16,138 bases of DNA from Pseudomonadota bacterium (GTDB lineage: Bacteria > Pseudomonadota > Gammaproteobacteria > Xanthomonadales > Rhodanobacteraceae), in the NCBI GenBank assembly GCA_021777635.1, contig JAJYDI010000024.1, forward strand, positions 1 to 16,138, in the 5' to 3' direction. Below, one piece after another: positions 6,247-15,852 of the stretch (positions within the stretch are counted from its first letter, which is position 1; the number at the start of each line of letters is the position of its first letter). The notes under the pieces were generated by a model. That model made no database searches, had not been told where the DNA came from, and saw only the letters and a list, made by a program, of their open reading frames with translations. A program made the translations under genes and the position numbers.

Positions 6247-8730
6247 TCAGGCGGGGTCGCCCCAGGCATCGAGAAAGCTGCCGATCTGCGCTTGTTCGAG
6301 CGGTGGACTGAACAGGAAGCCCTGGGCGAACGGGGTGCCCAACGCGATCAGGTAATCGCGCTGGCGCTCGGTTTCCACGCCCTCGGCGGTAACCGCCAGG
6401 CCGAGGCTGCGGCCCATGCGCACGATGGCCTCGCAGATCGCGCTGTCGATGCTGTTGTGGGGAATGCCTTGCATGAAGGCGTGGCTGATCTTGATGCCGT
6501 CCAGCGGCAGTCGCCGCAGGTAGTTCAGCGACGAATAGCCTTCGCCGAAATCGTCGATGGTGATGCGCACGCCGAGGCGCTTGAGCGCGGTGAGGACCTC
6601 AAGGGTGTCGGCGGCATCCTCGATCAGCACGCGCTCGGTCATTTCCAGTTCGAGCATGCGTCCGGGCAGGCCGTATTCGCGCAGAGCCGCAGCCACGGTG
6701 TCGTACAGCGTGCCGCTCAACAGCTGGCGGAACGACACGTTGACCGCGGCGTGAGCCGGTGCCATTCCCTGATCATGCCATGCGCGCAATTGCCGGCAGG
6801 CGTCGACGATCACCCAGGCGCCGATATGCACGATCTCGCCAGAGTTTTCCGCATGCGGCACGAACTGCGCCGGGGCAATCTCGCCAAGGCTCCCGCTGCG
6901 CCAACGCAGCAGGGCCTCGAGGCCATGGATGCGGCCTCGCGCCAGGGCCACCTTGGGCTGCCAGGCGAGGCGGAATTCGCCGGCATCGAGTGCGCGCCGC
7001 AGCGCCGATTCGATGCGCTGGCGTTCATCGATCGCCTGCTCAAGACCGGGGGTGAATGCCTGCCAGCCGTCGCGACCGCGGCGCTTGACCTCGAGCATGG
7101 CCGCCTCGGCGTTGCGCACCAACTGCTGTGCCGTGCGCCCGTGCGCGGGAAAGGCAGCGATGCCGACCGATGCGGTGAGGGTGAATTCTTCGCCACCGTG
7201 GCGCAGCGGCTGACGGAATGCATTGACGATGCGTTCGGCGATCTGTTCCTGCACGGCGGATCCCGTCGCCGCCTGCAGGAACAGGGCAAACTCGTCGCTG
7301 CCCCAGCGCGCCAGCACGGCGTGGCTGCCGGCGATGGTGCGGCCGAGGCGTTCGGCTGCGGCGATCAGCAGGCGGTCGCCCTCGATGTGGCCGAGCACGT
7401 CGTTGACGACCTTGAAGCGATCGAGATCGACGTACAGCACCACCGGGGCGGCGGCGTGCGCGTCGGCGACCGCCTGCGTCAGCTGCGCCAGCAGGGTATC
7501 GCGGTTGGGCAGGCCGGTGACGCGATCGGTGGTCGCCTGGCGCTTGAGCTGTTCCTCGACCAGCTTGCGCTCGGTGATGTCCTGCACGCTGCCGGTGACG
7601 CCGAACACGCGGCCCTCGTGCAGTAGCGGCTTGCCCAGGCTGCGCACCCAGCGCCGGCGCCCGATCGCGCTGTGCAGTCGCAGTTCCAGGTCGAACGTCC
7701 GTGCCTGCGTGCGCGCTTCCAGCAGCCCGCGTTCCAGCAACGGGCGGTCCTCGGGGTCGATGAAATCCAGCGCACGGGCTTCGCTGACGGTCACCCCCGC
7801 TGGCAGGTCGTGGATGCGGTACATCTCGTCGGTCCAGTAGGTCACTCCGTGCGCGTCATCGATCTCCCAGCCGCCGATGCCGGCCAGCCGCTGCGTCTCG
7901 TCGAACAAGTCCGCTTGTCGCTTCAGCGTGCTGACGTCGCTGAAGGTCGACACCACCTGGAACGGCCGCGTGTCGCCGTCGCGGAACTGCGGCACGGCGG
8001 AAAGCGACAGCCAGCGATAGGCGTGCAGATGCGGCAAGTACACGCCGAGCAGCGTGCTCTCGATGCTGCGGCCATCGCGCAGCGCGCGATTGCCGGCCAG
8101 GTCCTCGAATGCCACCAGCGTGCCGTGTTCGTCCACCACGCGCCATTCGCGCAGCACCTCGCGGCGCACCTGCAGGATTTCGGTCTCGCTGAGACCGAGA
8201 ATGCGGCAGGCGGCGGGGTTGACCGCGACAATCTGGCCCCCGGCGTCCTGGATCAGCACGCCCTTGTCCATTGCCTGCAGCAGCAGGCGATAGCGGGCGT
8301 CGTCCTCGGTGCCGGCAGGTGGGTGTGCGGGGCGCACGCGCGCGAGCAGTCTCGCCCCGCCGGGGCCGCTGCAGGCACGCAGCCAGAGATCGGCGGCAAA
8401 CAAGCTGCCGTCGGCGCGGCGATGGCTGCCACTCAGATGCAGCTCGGCACCGCTTTCGACGCGCGTGGCCGCATCGGCGAGAGCCAGTGGCGAAAGCGCC
8501 GGATCGAGGGCCGCCAGTGCCAGGCCCTGCAGTTCCGCCGCGGGCTGGCGGTACAGGTCGCAGGCAGTGCGGTTGGCGGCGAGCACGCAGCCCTCGCGAT
8601 TGAGCAGCAGCAATGCCTCGGGCAGGGCGTCAAGCAGCGGAAACAGGGCATGCAGGGGACCCGTGATCGCCGCATCGACAGCGGCGACCCGATCCGGGAC
8701 AGCGGCGATTGACGGCAGCGACTGCCGCAC
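6247..8730 (-). CDS. PAS-PAS-PAS-GGDEF-EAL cyclic-di-GMP signalling protein
   Basis: An 827-residue protein with no obvious membrane segment, so probably a cytosolic sensor. Three PAS-type regions (about 30-135, 145-270 and 280-390, the last with PAC-like VTGSVQDITERK) precede GGDEF (about 400-535) and EAL (about 570-815). The GGDEF active site reads GSDEF (477-481), with no RxxD inhibitory site at the usual place, so cyclase activity is uncertain. The EAL domain keeps metal and catalytic residues: EALLR (Glu605), NVS (Asn664), ELEMTE (Glu696), DDFGEGYSSL (Asp726, Asp727), Lys747, AEGVE (Glu783) and QGF (Gln803). The usual LKID aspartate is Ser749. It is probably a phosphodiesterase whose GGDEF domain may be regulatory. 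The GTG at 8730 is chosen because AGGGGG lies just upstream; a TTG at 8790 would extend it by 20 Arg-rich residues. The input signal is unknown. Confidence 0.9.
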   Translation of the reverse strand: MRQSLPSIAAVPDRVAAVDAAITGPLHALFPLLDALPEALLLLNREGCVLAANRTACDLYRQPAAELQGLALAALDPALSPLALADAATRVESGAELHLSGSHRRADGSLFAADLWLRACSGPGGARLLARVRPAHPPAGTEDDARYRLLLQAMDKGVLIQDAGGQIVAVNPAACRILGLSETEILQVRREVLREWRVVDEHGTLVAFEDLAGNRALRDGRSIESTLLGVYLPHLHAYRWLSLSAVPQFRDGDTRPFQVVSTFSDVSTLKRQADLFDETQRLAGIGGWEIDDAHGVTYWTDEMYRIHDLPAGVTVSEARALDFIDPEDRPLLERGLLEARTQARTFDLELRLHSAIGRRRWVRSLGKPLLHEGRVFGVTGSVQDITERKLVEEQLKRQATTDRVTGLPNRDTLLAQLTQAVADAHAAAPVVLYVDLDRFKVVNDVLGHIEGDRLLIAAAERLGRTIAGSHAVLARWGSDEFALFLQAATGSAVQEQIAERIVNAFRQPLRHGGEEFTLTASVGIAAFPAHGRTAQQLVRNAEAAMLEVKRRGRDGWQAFTPGLEQAIDERQRIESALRRALDAGEFRLAWQPKVALARGRIHGLEALLRWRSGSLGEIAPAQFVPHAENSGEIVHIGAWVIVDACRQLRAWHDQGMAPAHAAVNVSFRQLLSGTLYDTVAAALREYGLPGRMLELEMTERVLIEDAADTLEVLTALKRLGVRITIDDFGEGYSSLNYLRRLPLDGIKISHAFMQGIPHNSIDSAICEAIVRMGRSLGLAVTAEGVETERQRDYLIALGTPFAQGFLFSPPLEQAQIGSFLDAWGDPA

Positions 8731-8811
8731 GGGGCCCCCTGTCAGCGCCCATCGGCCAAAGCGGTTTCGAGCATAGCACCGCGCCCGCAAGTGCGAAGCG
8801 GGCCGTTGACC

Positions 8812-9708
8812 TCAGGTCATGGCGCGTGCAACGCGGCTGGCCGTGGCTCGTCCGAGCTGGGCGGACAGCCACTGCCCGACGGCGATCAGGCCCGGCAGAT
8901 CGATGCCGGTGGCGATGCCCATGCCGTGCAGCATGTAAACCACGTCCTCGCTGGCGACGTTGCCCGTAGCGCCGCGCGCATAGGGGCAGCCGCCGGTTCC
9001 TGCGACCGCGCTGTCGACTATGCCGACCCCTTCCTCGATGCAGGCGAGGATGTTGGCCAGCGCCTGGCCGTAGGTGTCATGGAAGTGCACCGCCAACGCC
9101 GCGAGCGGGACCTCCCTGGCGACGGCTCGCAGCATGGCCCGCGCCCGCCGCGGGGTTCCGACGCCAATGGTGTCGCCCAGCGAGATCTCCGCGCAGCCGA
9201 GCGCATGCAGGCGCGCGGCGACGCGCACCACATCGGTCAGCGGGACATCGCCCTGGTAGGGACAGCCCAGCACCGTCGACACATAGCCACGCACACGAAC
9301 GTTCTCGGCGCGGGCATGCTCGAGCACAGGCACGAAACGCTCCAGCGATTCGTCGATCGAGGCGTTGATGTTCTTGCGGTTGAATGCTTCGGATGCGGCG
9401 GTGAACACCGCGATTTCGTCGGCACCCGCCGCGCGCGCTGCCGTGTACCCCTGCATGTTGGGCACCAGCACGGGATAGCGCACCCCGGCGCGGCGATGGA
9501 TGCCGGCCAGTACCTGGGCGCCGTCGGCCAACTGCGGTACCCGCCGAGGGCTGACAAAGCTGGTGGCCTCGATCACCGGCAGGCCGCAGGCGGCGAGACG
9601 ATCGATCAGCTCGACTTTGACGGAAGTCGGCACCGGCGCCGACTCGTTCTGCAGACCGTCACGCGGACTGACCTCGACGATGCGGATGTGGGCAGGAAGG
9701 ATACTCAT
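8812..9708 (-). CDS. liuE: Hydroxymethylglutaryl-CoA lyase
   Basis: Cleaves 3-hydroxy-3-methylglutaryl-CoA to acetyl-CoA and acetoacetate, the last step of leucine catabolism; also called mvaB. The 298-residue TIM-barrel product has the full family pattern: EVSPRDGLQNE (about 12-22), EATSFVSP (about 47-54), the GCPYQGDV loop, GDTIGVGTP, the metal-site segment HFHDTYGQAL, and the signature cysteine loop GTGGCPYARGATGNVASED. It is intact and of normal length. It starts 42 bases after the liuD stop with no clear Shine-Dalgarno, but the ATG directly precedes the conserved N terminus. It is the last gene of the liuCDE unit. The stop lies 81 bases before the preferred start of the PAS-GGDEF-EAL gene, so readthrough is possible. 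Confidence 0.95.
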   Translation of the reverse strand: MSILPAHIRIVEVSPRDGLQNESAPVPTSVKVELIDRLAACGLPVIEATSFVSPRRVPQLADGAQVLAGIHRRAGVRYPVLVPNMQGYTAARAAGADEIAVFTAASEAFNRKNINASIDESLERFVPVLEHARAENVRVRGYVSTVLGCPYQGDVPLTDVVRVAARLHALGCAEISLGDTIGVGTPRRARAMLRAVAREVPLAALAVHFHDTYGQALANILACIEEGVGIVDSAVAGTGGCPYARGATGNVASEDVVYMLHGMGIATGIDLPGLIAVGQWLSAQLGRATASRVARAMT

Positions 9709-9750
9709 GACGAGATTCGGCGGGATCGCCGCAGGTGACGGACGCGCGGC

Positions 9751-11762
<2,012 letters not shown>

Positions 11763-11766
<4 letters not shown>

Positions 11767-12560
11767 GCGTCGGGCGTGACCCAGCGTGGCGGTCGCTTTT
11801 CGAGAAACGCACCCAGGCCGTCCTGGCCTTCCGGCGACACTCGCAATGCGGCGATCAGCGCGGCGTGCTCGCGGTCGAGCGCGTCAGCGCTGTCAGGGGT
11901 CATTCCGGCCAGCCGCAGCGCGAGACGCTTGGCAGCGTGCTGGGCCAGCGGCCCGCCCTTGCCCAGCGCATGCAGGTTGCGATCGACCGCCACGTCCAGA
12001 TCCATGGCCGGCACGCACTCGTGCAGTAGCCCGATGCGCAGGGCTTCGGCTGCATCGAACACCTCACCGCTGACGAACAGCCGCCGCGCTTGGCGGGCGC
12101 CGATCGCGGCGCTCACGTAAGGCGAGATCACTGCCGGTACCAGGCCCAACTTGACTTCGCTCAGCGCGAACTTGCTACCCGCGATGCCGATCGCGATGTC
12201 GCAGCACGCGATCAGTCCGACGCCGCCGCCGTAGGCCGCGCCGTTGACTCGGGCGATCGTCGGCTTGGTCAGGAAGTTGAGGGTGCGCATCAGCGCCGCG
12301 AGGCGCAGGGCGTCGGCACGGTTTTCCTCGGCCGAGGCGCCGGCCATGCGCCGCATCCAGCCGAGATCCGCTCCGGCCGAGAACGTGCCGCCGGCGCCGG
12401 TCAGCACCACGGCGCGCACCCCGGGGTCGGCGTCAGCCTCGAGCAGGGCAGCGTCCAGCCGTGCGATCAGCAGGTCGTCGAAGGCGTTGTGCACCTGCGG
12501 GCGCGCGAGGGTCAGGGTCAGGGTCGCACCCTGGCGGCGAATCTCGATCGGATCGGACAT
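11763..12560 (-). CDS. liuC: Methylglutaconyl-CoA hydratase (enoyl-CoA hydratase/isomerase family)
   Basis: A 265-residue crotonase-fold enzyme that, by context, hydrates 3-methylglutaconyl-CoA to HMG-CoA between the carboxylase and the lyase. It shows HNAFDDLL (24-31), FSAGADLGWM (60-69, CoA/oxyanion region), VNGAAYGGGVGL (105-116) and FALSEVKLGLVPA (131-143). Glu135 matches the second catalytic glutamate of crotonases. The position of the first is Gly115 (GGGVG instead of GGGCE). The start at 12560 is supported by GGAG six bases upstream; the same frame stays open to 13190, but that extension is antisense to the iron genes and is low-complexity. The stop overlaps liuD by four bases. Its expected upstream neighbour liuB is displaced by 1.6 kb of opposite-strand DNA. 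Confidence 0.92.
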
Positions 12561-12582
12561 GGGAACTCCGGGCAGGGCGGGA

Positions 12583-12588
12583 ATGATA
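12583..12588 (-). promoter_or_regulatory. Possible -10 element for liuCDE
   Basis: On the minus strand TATCAT matches TATAAT at five of six positions and lies about 22 bases before the liuC ATG, giving a short leader. No convincing -35 hexamer is found 16-18 bases upstream. The same heptamer TATCATT occurs in front of liuB, so it may be a genuine element, but the evidence is thin. Confidence 0.35.
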
Positions 12589-12617
12589 GCGGGACGGACG
12601 CGGAGTTCGGGCTCCGG

Positions 12618-12646
12618 TTGCCGTAGCGAATGAGAATCGTTAGCAT
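12618..12646 (+). promoter_or_regulatory. Fur-box-like operator overlapping a sigma-70-type promoter
   Basis: The 7-1-7 inverted element TGAGAAT-C-GTTAGCA (12631-12645) matches the Fur consensus TGATAAT-N-ATTATCA at 11 of 14 positions. The 19-mer at 12626-12644 matches the E. coli Fur box at 14 of 19. It overlaps a plausible promoter: -35 TTGCCG at 12618-12623, a 17-base spacer, and -10 TAGCAT at 12641-12646. Bound Fur-Fe2+ would cover the spacer and -10, as expected for iron repression. It directly precedes the cupredoxin and FTR1-type iron genes. Matches were counted by eye; binding is inferred. Confidence 0.7.
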
Positions 12647-12671
12647 TGGAGGTGTCAACCGGGGACCGCTC

Positions 12672-13016
12672 ATGCTGCTGCGCGTCGTTATCTGCTGGCC
12701 TGCCGCCTTGGTGCTGGCTGCACTCGGAGCAGGGCGATCGACCGCCGCTGAACCGCCGTCGCTGCGGCTGCAGATCGTGAATCACCGCTTCCAGCCGGCC
12801 GCGCTGACGATCCCCGCCAACACCACGGTGAAGCTGGTGATCGAGAACCGCGACGCCATGCCGGAGGAATTCGAGAGCGACGACTTCGACCGCGAGAGGC
12901 TGATCCTGCCCAACAGCAGCGCGGTGATCTTCGTCGGTCCGCTGCCGCCGGGGCGGTACCGCTTTTTCGGCGAGTTCAACCCCGCGATGGCGCAGGGCGT
13001 GCAGCGCGTGGAGTGA
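12672..13016 (+). CDS. Periplasmic cupredoxin-domain protein of an iron-uptake locus (FtrB/EfeO-N-like)
   Basis: A 114-residue exported protein: signal peptide about 1-26 (MLLRVVICWPAALVLAALGA, ending STAA), then a single small cupredoxin-like beta domain (about 30-114). Supporting motifs are IVNHRFQPAALTIPANTTVKLVIEN (35-59), MPEEFESDDF (63-72) and PPGRYRFFGEFNPAMAQG (92-109), typical of cupredoxins encoded beside FTR1 permeases. In such loci (for example FtrABCD) the cupredoxin is thought to help oxidise Fe2+ before permease import. The ATG at 12672 is chosen over one at 12630, because the latter lies inside the Fur-box/promoter and would spoil the signal peptide; GGGGA precedes it by about eight bases. 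Its frame is intact, though its partners look broken. The next gene starts four bases after its stop. Confidence 0.8.
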   Translation: MLLRVVICWPAALVLAALGAGRSTAAEPPSLRLQIVNHRFQPAALTIPANTTVKLVIENRDAMPEEFESDDFDRERLILPNSSAVIFVGPLPPGRYRFFGEFNPAMAQGVQRVE

Positions 13017-13020
13017 CCTG

Positions 13021-13815
13021 ATGCTCGCGATCGCCCTGCTGGTCTTCCGTGAAGTGGTCGAGGTGGCGCTGGTCATCTCGATCGTGGCCGCGGCTACAAG
13101 CGGCGTGCCGCGCCGCGGTACGGCGCTCCTGGGCGGCATCGGTCTCGGCGTGCTGGGCGCCCTGCTGGTGGCGCTGGGCGCCGGTCGCATCGCCGCGCTG
13201 TTCAGCAGCGCCGGTCAGGAAGTCTTCAACGCGACGGTGTTGTTGGTGGCGGTGCTGATGATCGCCTGGCATGTCGTCTGGATGGCATCGCACGGACGCG
13301 AGCTGGCCACCCGGATGCAGGGCATGGGAGAGGCCGTTCGCGTCGGTGCCAGCCCGCGGGTCGTGCTGGTCGCGGTCGCGGCGCTGGCAGTGCTGCGGGA
13401 AGGTTCGGAGGTGGTGCTGTTCCTCTACGGCATGCTTGCCGGTGGTGCCGGTCACCTCGATGCAGGGCTGGCGATGGGCCTCGCGGCCGGCATGGTGGTC
13501 GGTCTGCTGCTGTACGTCCAACGCCTTGCTGGTCCTGCTGGCGGCCGGGCTCGCGAGCGATGCCGTGGCGTTGCTGGTGCAGGCGGATCTGCTGCCGGCG
13601 CTGGGCGAACCGCTGTGGAACAGCTCCGCGCTGCTCAGTGAGCACTCGCTGCCGGGCCAGTGCATGTGCTGACGGGCTATACGGTGCGGCTGGCGCCGAC
13701 CCAACTGCTGGCCTGGCTGGCGACGGTCGCGGCGCTGGCCGTCGGCATGCGCAGGGCGGGCAAGGCGGCACGCCGGACGCATTCGGCAGCGTCGCGGCAA
13801 GCCGTGGCCGGCTGA
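13021..13815 (+). pseudogene. FTR1-family iron permease, frameshifted and internally deleted
   Basis: An FTR1/EfeU/FtrC-type membrane permease. It begins with FREVVEVAL (9-17, an REGLE-like iron motif) and has a second motif REGSEVVLFLYG (126-137). Frame 1 is good to GLLLY (ending 13515). The family sequence then resumes in frame 2 as NALLVLLAAGLASDAV and LVQADLLPALGEPLW, through EHSLPGQ at 13660. It returns to frame 1 as VHVLTGYTVRLAPTQLL, running to the stop at 13813-13815. Compared with my recollection of family members, about 15 residues (the GLLRIPLRHLFAVT-type segment) are missing at the first junction. The second shift looks like one lost G. Left as is, frame 1 stops at 13641 with a nonsense tail. 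GGAG lies seven bases before the ATG, and the gene follows the cupredoxin by four bases. Decay is likeliest; assembly error is possible. Confidence 0.8.
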
Positions 13816-13894
13816 GATTCCCTGTTTTGCAATCACCGTGTCCTCGCGGCGCGTCGGCTCCGCTCGCTCCGATTCCACGCCAAGGGGTACCTCG

Positions 13895-14209
13895 ATGCAT
13901 CGAAGCCGACGGTTTTGCCTGCTCCATGGCCCGCTCGCCTTGCTGCTGCTTTCCTGCATTCCGGCGCTGGCACAGGCCAGCCCGGCCGAGAAGGTCTACA
14001 TGCTGCAGGTCAGCGACCGCGAGTGGGAGATCGAGTTACGCGGCGGCGCGCAGGACTGGCCCGGCAGTCCGGACAGCCGCGCGCAGCAGTACGTCACCGA
14101 TGCGCTTCCAGCTGGAGTACGAGTTTTTCTGAGGGTGGCGAATCCGCGCCCGCTGCTGCCTGGACCCCTCGCGGGTTGGAGCGCAGGTCACATCCGGAAC
14201 ACGCCGTAG
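13895..14209 (+). pseudogene. Remnant of an exported protein gene
   Basis: The open frame codes for 104 residues. The first 75 or so look like a real exported protein: signal peptide ending ALAQA, then SPAEKVYMLQVSDREWEIELRGGAQDW and a segment ending QQYVTD at 14101. After that the frame turns into Pro/Leu/Gly-rich sequence that overlaps the liuB 3' end in antisense. A plausible continuation appears in other frames, FQLEYEF at 14106-14126 and then FSEGGES just after a run of five T. This resembles the middle of a proteobacterial periplasmic/outer-membrane protein family with a GGxxD...FTE...EYE pattern that I recall but cannot name. The rest of such a protein is absent. Start 13895 is supported by AAGGGG about seven bases upstream. 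It is probably a truncated, frameshifted third gene of the iron locus. Confidence 0.55.
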
Positions 14210-15795
14210 CGCGCTGGCTCGATCGGCGCGTTGAGGCTGGCCGAGATCGCGAGCGCCAGCACGCGGCGGGTATCGGCTGGATCGATGATGCCGTCGTCCC
14301 ACAGCCGCGCGCTGGCGTACCACGGGTGGCCCTGACGTTCGTACTGGTCGCGGATCGGCGCCTTGAAGGCCTCTTCGTCCGCAGCGCTCCACGTCTTGCC
14401 CGCGGCTTCCAGTCCGTCGCGCTTGACGGTGGCCAGCACGCCGGCGGCCTGCTCGCCGCCCATCACGCTGATGCGTGCGTTGGGCCACATCCACAAAAAG
14501 CGCCCGCCGTAGGCCCGGCCGCACATGGCGTAGTTGCCCGCGCCGAAGCTGCCGCCGATCACCACGGTAAACTTGGGGACCGAGGAACAGGCCACGGCCG
14601 TGACCATCTTGGCGCCGTCCTTGGCGATGCCGGCATTCTCGTACTTCTTGCCGACCATGAAGCCGGTGATGTTCTGCAGGAACACCAGCGGTACGCCGCG
14701 CTGGTTGGCCAGTTCGATGAAGTGCGCGCCCTTCAGCGCGGACTCGGAGAACAGGATGCCGTTGTTGGCGATGATCGCCACCGGATAGCCATGCAGATGG
14801 GCGAAGCCGGTGACCAAGGTCTTGCCGTAGCGCGCCTTGAACTCGTGGAATTCCGAGCCGTCGACCAGGCGCGCGATGACCTCGCGCACGTCATAGGGCC
14901 GGCGGATGTCGGCCGGGACCACGCCGTAGAGCTCCTCGGCCGGGTAGAGCGGCGCCACCGGCTCGCGCAGAGCGAGCGGCATCGGCTTGACGCGATTGAG
15001 GCGGGCGACCGCCTCGCGCGCCAGCGCCAGGGCATGGCGGTCGTTCTCGGCGTAGTGATCGGCGACGCCCGAGATGGCCGTGTGCACATCCGCGCCACCC
15101 AGGGTCTCGGCGTCGACGATCTCTCCGGTGGCGGCCTTCACCAGCGGCGGGCCACCGAGAAAAATCGTGCCTTGGTTCCTGACGATGATGGTCTCGTCAC
15201 TCATCGCCGGCACGTAGGCGCCGCCGGCCGTGCAGGAACCCATCACGACCGCGAGCTGTGCGATGCCAAGCGCGCTCATCCGCGCCTGGTTGTAGAAGAT
15301 GCGGCCGAAGTGCTCGCGATCCGGGAACACCTCATCCTGCAAAGGCAGGAACGCTCCACCCGAATCGACCAGGTAGATGCAGGGCAGACGATTCTCGAGC
15401 GCGATTTCCTGCGCGCGCAGATGCTTCTTGACGGTGATCGGGAGGTAGGTGCCGCCCTTTACCGTGGCATCGTTGGCGACCACCATCACTTCAACGCCGC
15501 TTACGCGGCCGATGCCGGTGATCAGGCCGGCGGCCGGCGCCTGATCCGCATAAAGTCCATGTGCGGCCAGCGGTGACAATTCGAGGAACGGCGAGCCCGG
15601 ATCGAGAAGGGCGTCGATGCGTTCGCGCGGCAGCAGCTTGCCGCGCGCTGCGTGCTTGTCGCGCGCATCGGCTCCGCCGCCCTCGGCGACCCGCGCCAGT
15701 TCGGCGCGCAATGCCTCGACCTGCGCGCGCAAGTGCTTTGCGTTGGTCTGGAATTCGTCGCTGCGCGGATCGAGACGGGATTCGAGCAGGGCCAT
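14188..15795 (-). CDS. liuB: 3-methylcrotonyl-CoA carboxylase beta subunit (carboxyltransferase)
   Basis: The 535-residue carboxyltransferase partner of LiuD transfers carboxyl from biotin to 3-methylcrotonyl-CoA. It has the double crotonase-like layout of acyl-CoA carboxylase beta chains. The N half contains [20 protein letters not shown] (53-72), [16 protein letters not shown] (113-128), [10 protein letters not shown] (144-153) and [16 protein letters not shown] (186-201). The C half contains [20 protein letters not shown] sequence (370-386) and [15 protein letters not shown] (414-428). [15 protein letters not shown] and the [20 protein letters not shown] block mark the MCC rather than PCC group. 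The ATG at 15795 has GGAAG about seven bases upstream; an upstream frame extension lacks family similarity. The gene is complete. It normally sits directly before liuC, but here the next 1.6 kb is plus-strand iron-uptake DNA. Confidence 0.95.
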   Translation of the reverse strand: MALLESRLDPRSDEFQTNAKHLRAQVEALRAELARVAEGGGADARDKHAARGKLLPRERIDALLDPGSPFLELSPLAAHGLYADQAPAAGLITGIGRVSGVEVMVVANDATVKGGTYLPITVKKHLRAQEIALENRLPCIYLVDSGGAFLPLQDEVFPDREHFGRIFYNQARMSALGIAQLAVVMGSCTAGGAYVPAMSDETIIVRNQGTIFLGGPPLVKAATGEIVDAETLGGADVHTAISGVADHYAENDRHALALAREAVARLNRVKPMPLALREPVAPLYPAEELYGVVPADIRRPYDVREVIARLVDGSEFHEFKARYGKTLVTGFAHLHGYPVAIIANNGILFSESALKGAHFIELANQRGVPLVFLQNITGFMVGKKYENAGIAKDGAKMVTAVACSSVPKFTVVIGGSFGAGNYAMCGRAYGGRFLWMWPNARISVMGGEQAAGVLATVKRDGLEAAGKTWSAADEEAFKAPIRDQYERQGHPWYASARLWDDGIIDPADTRRVLALAISASLNAPIEPARYGVFRM

Positions 15796-15824
15796 GCGGA
15801 TGCTTCCGGTAAAACGGAGTCGCA

Positions 15825-15830
15825 ATGATA
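15825..15830 (-). promoter_or_regulatory. Possible -10 element for liuB
   Basis: Minus-strand TATCAT (five of six to TATAAT) lies about 30 bases before the liuB ATG and just inside the terminator of the upstream gene. No clear -35 hexamer is present at the usual spacing. Position between a strong terminator and the start codon makes a promoter here necessary, but this particular hexamer is only a candidate. Confidence 0.35.
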
Positions 15831-15852
15831 CGTTCCGCGCGCCTGCCGCCCC

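Noticed and set aside
5218..7626. 802-codon plus-strand open frame
   Set aside because: It is antisense to three well-recognised minus-strand genes, with composition expected from reverse reading of high-GC codons and no recognisable domain.
8807..8819. TGACC-TCA-GGTCA hairpin across the liuE stop codon
   Set aside because: Five base pairs with a three-base loop and no T-run; too weak to call a terminator.
12561..13190. N-terminal extension of liuC in the same frame
   Set aside because: It is antisense to the cupredoxin and permease, low in complexity, and a good ribosome binding site marks the start at 12560.
13641..13672. Programmed ribosomal frameshifting in the FTR1 permease
   Set aside because: No slippery heptamer is seen, two opposite shifts would be required, and a conserved segment seems to be missing.
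12976..13959. 327-codon minus-strand open frame over the iron genes
   Set aside because: Gln/His/Arg-rich antisense reading with no motif; the plus strand has recognisable FTR1 sequence.
13915..15576. 553-codon plus-strand open frame
   Set aside because: Mostly antisense to liuB; only a few residues near 14125 may belong to the broken exported protein.
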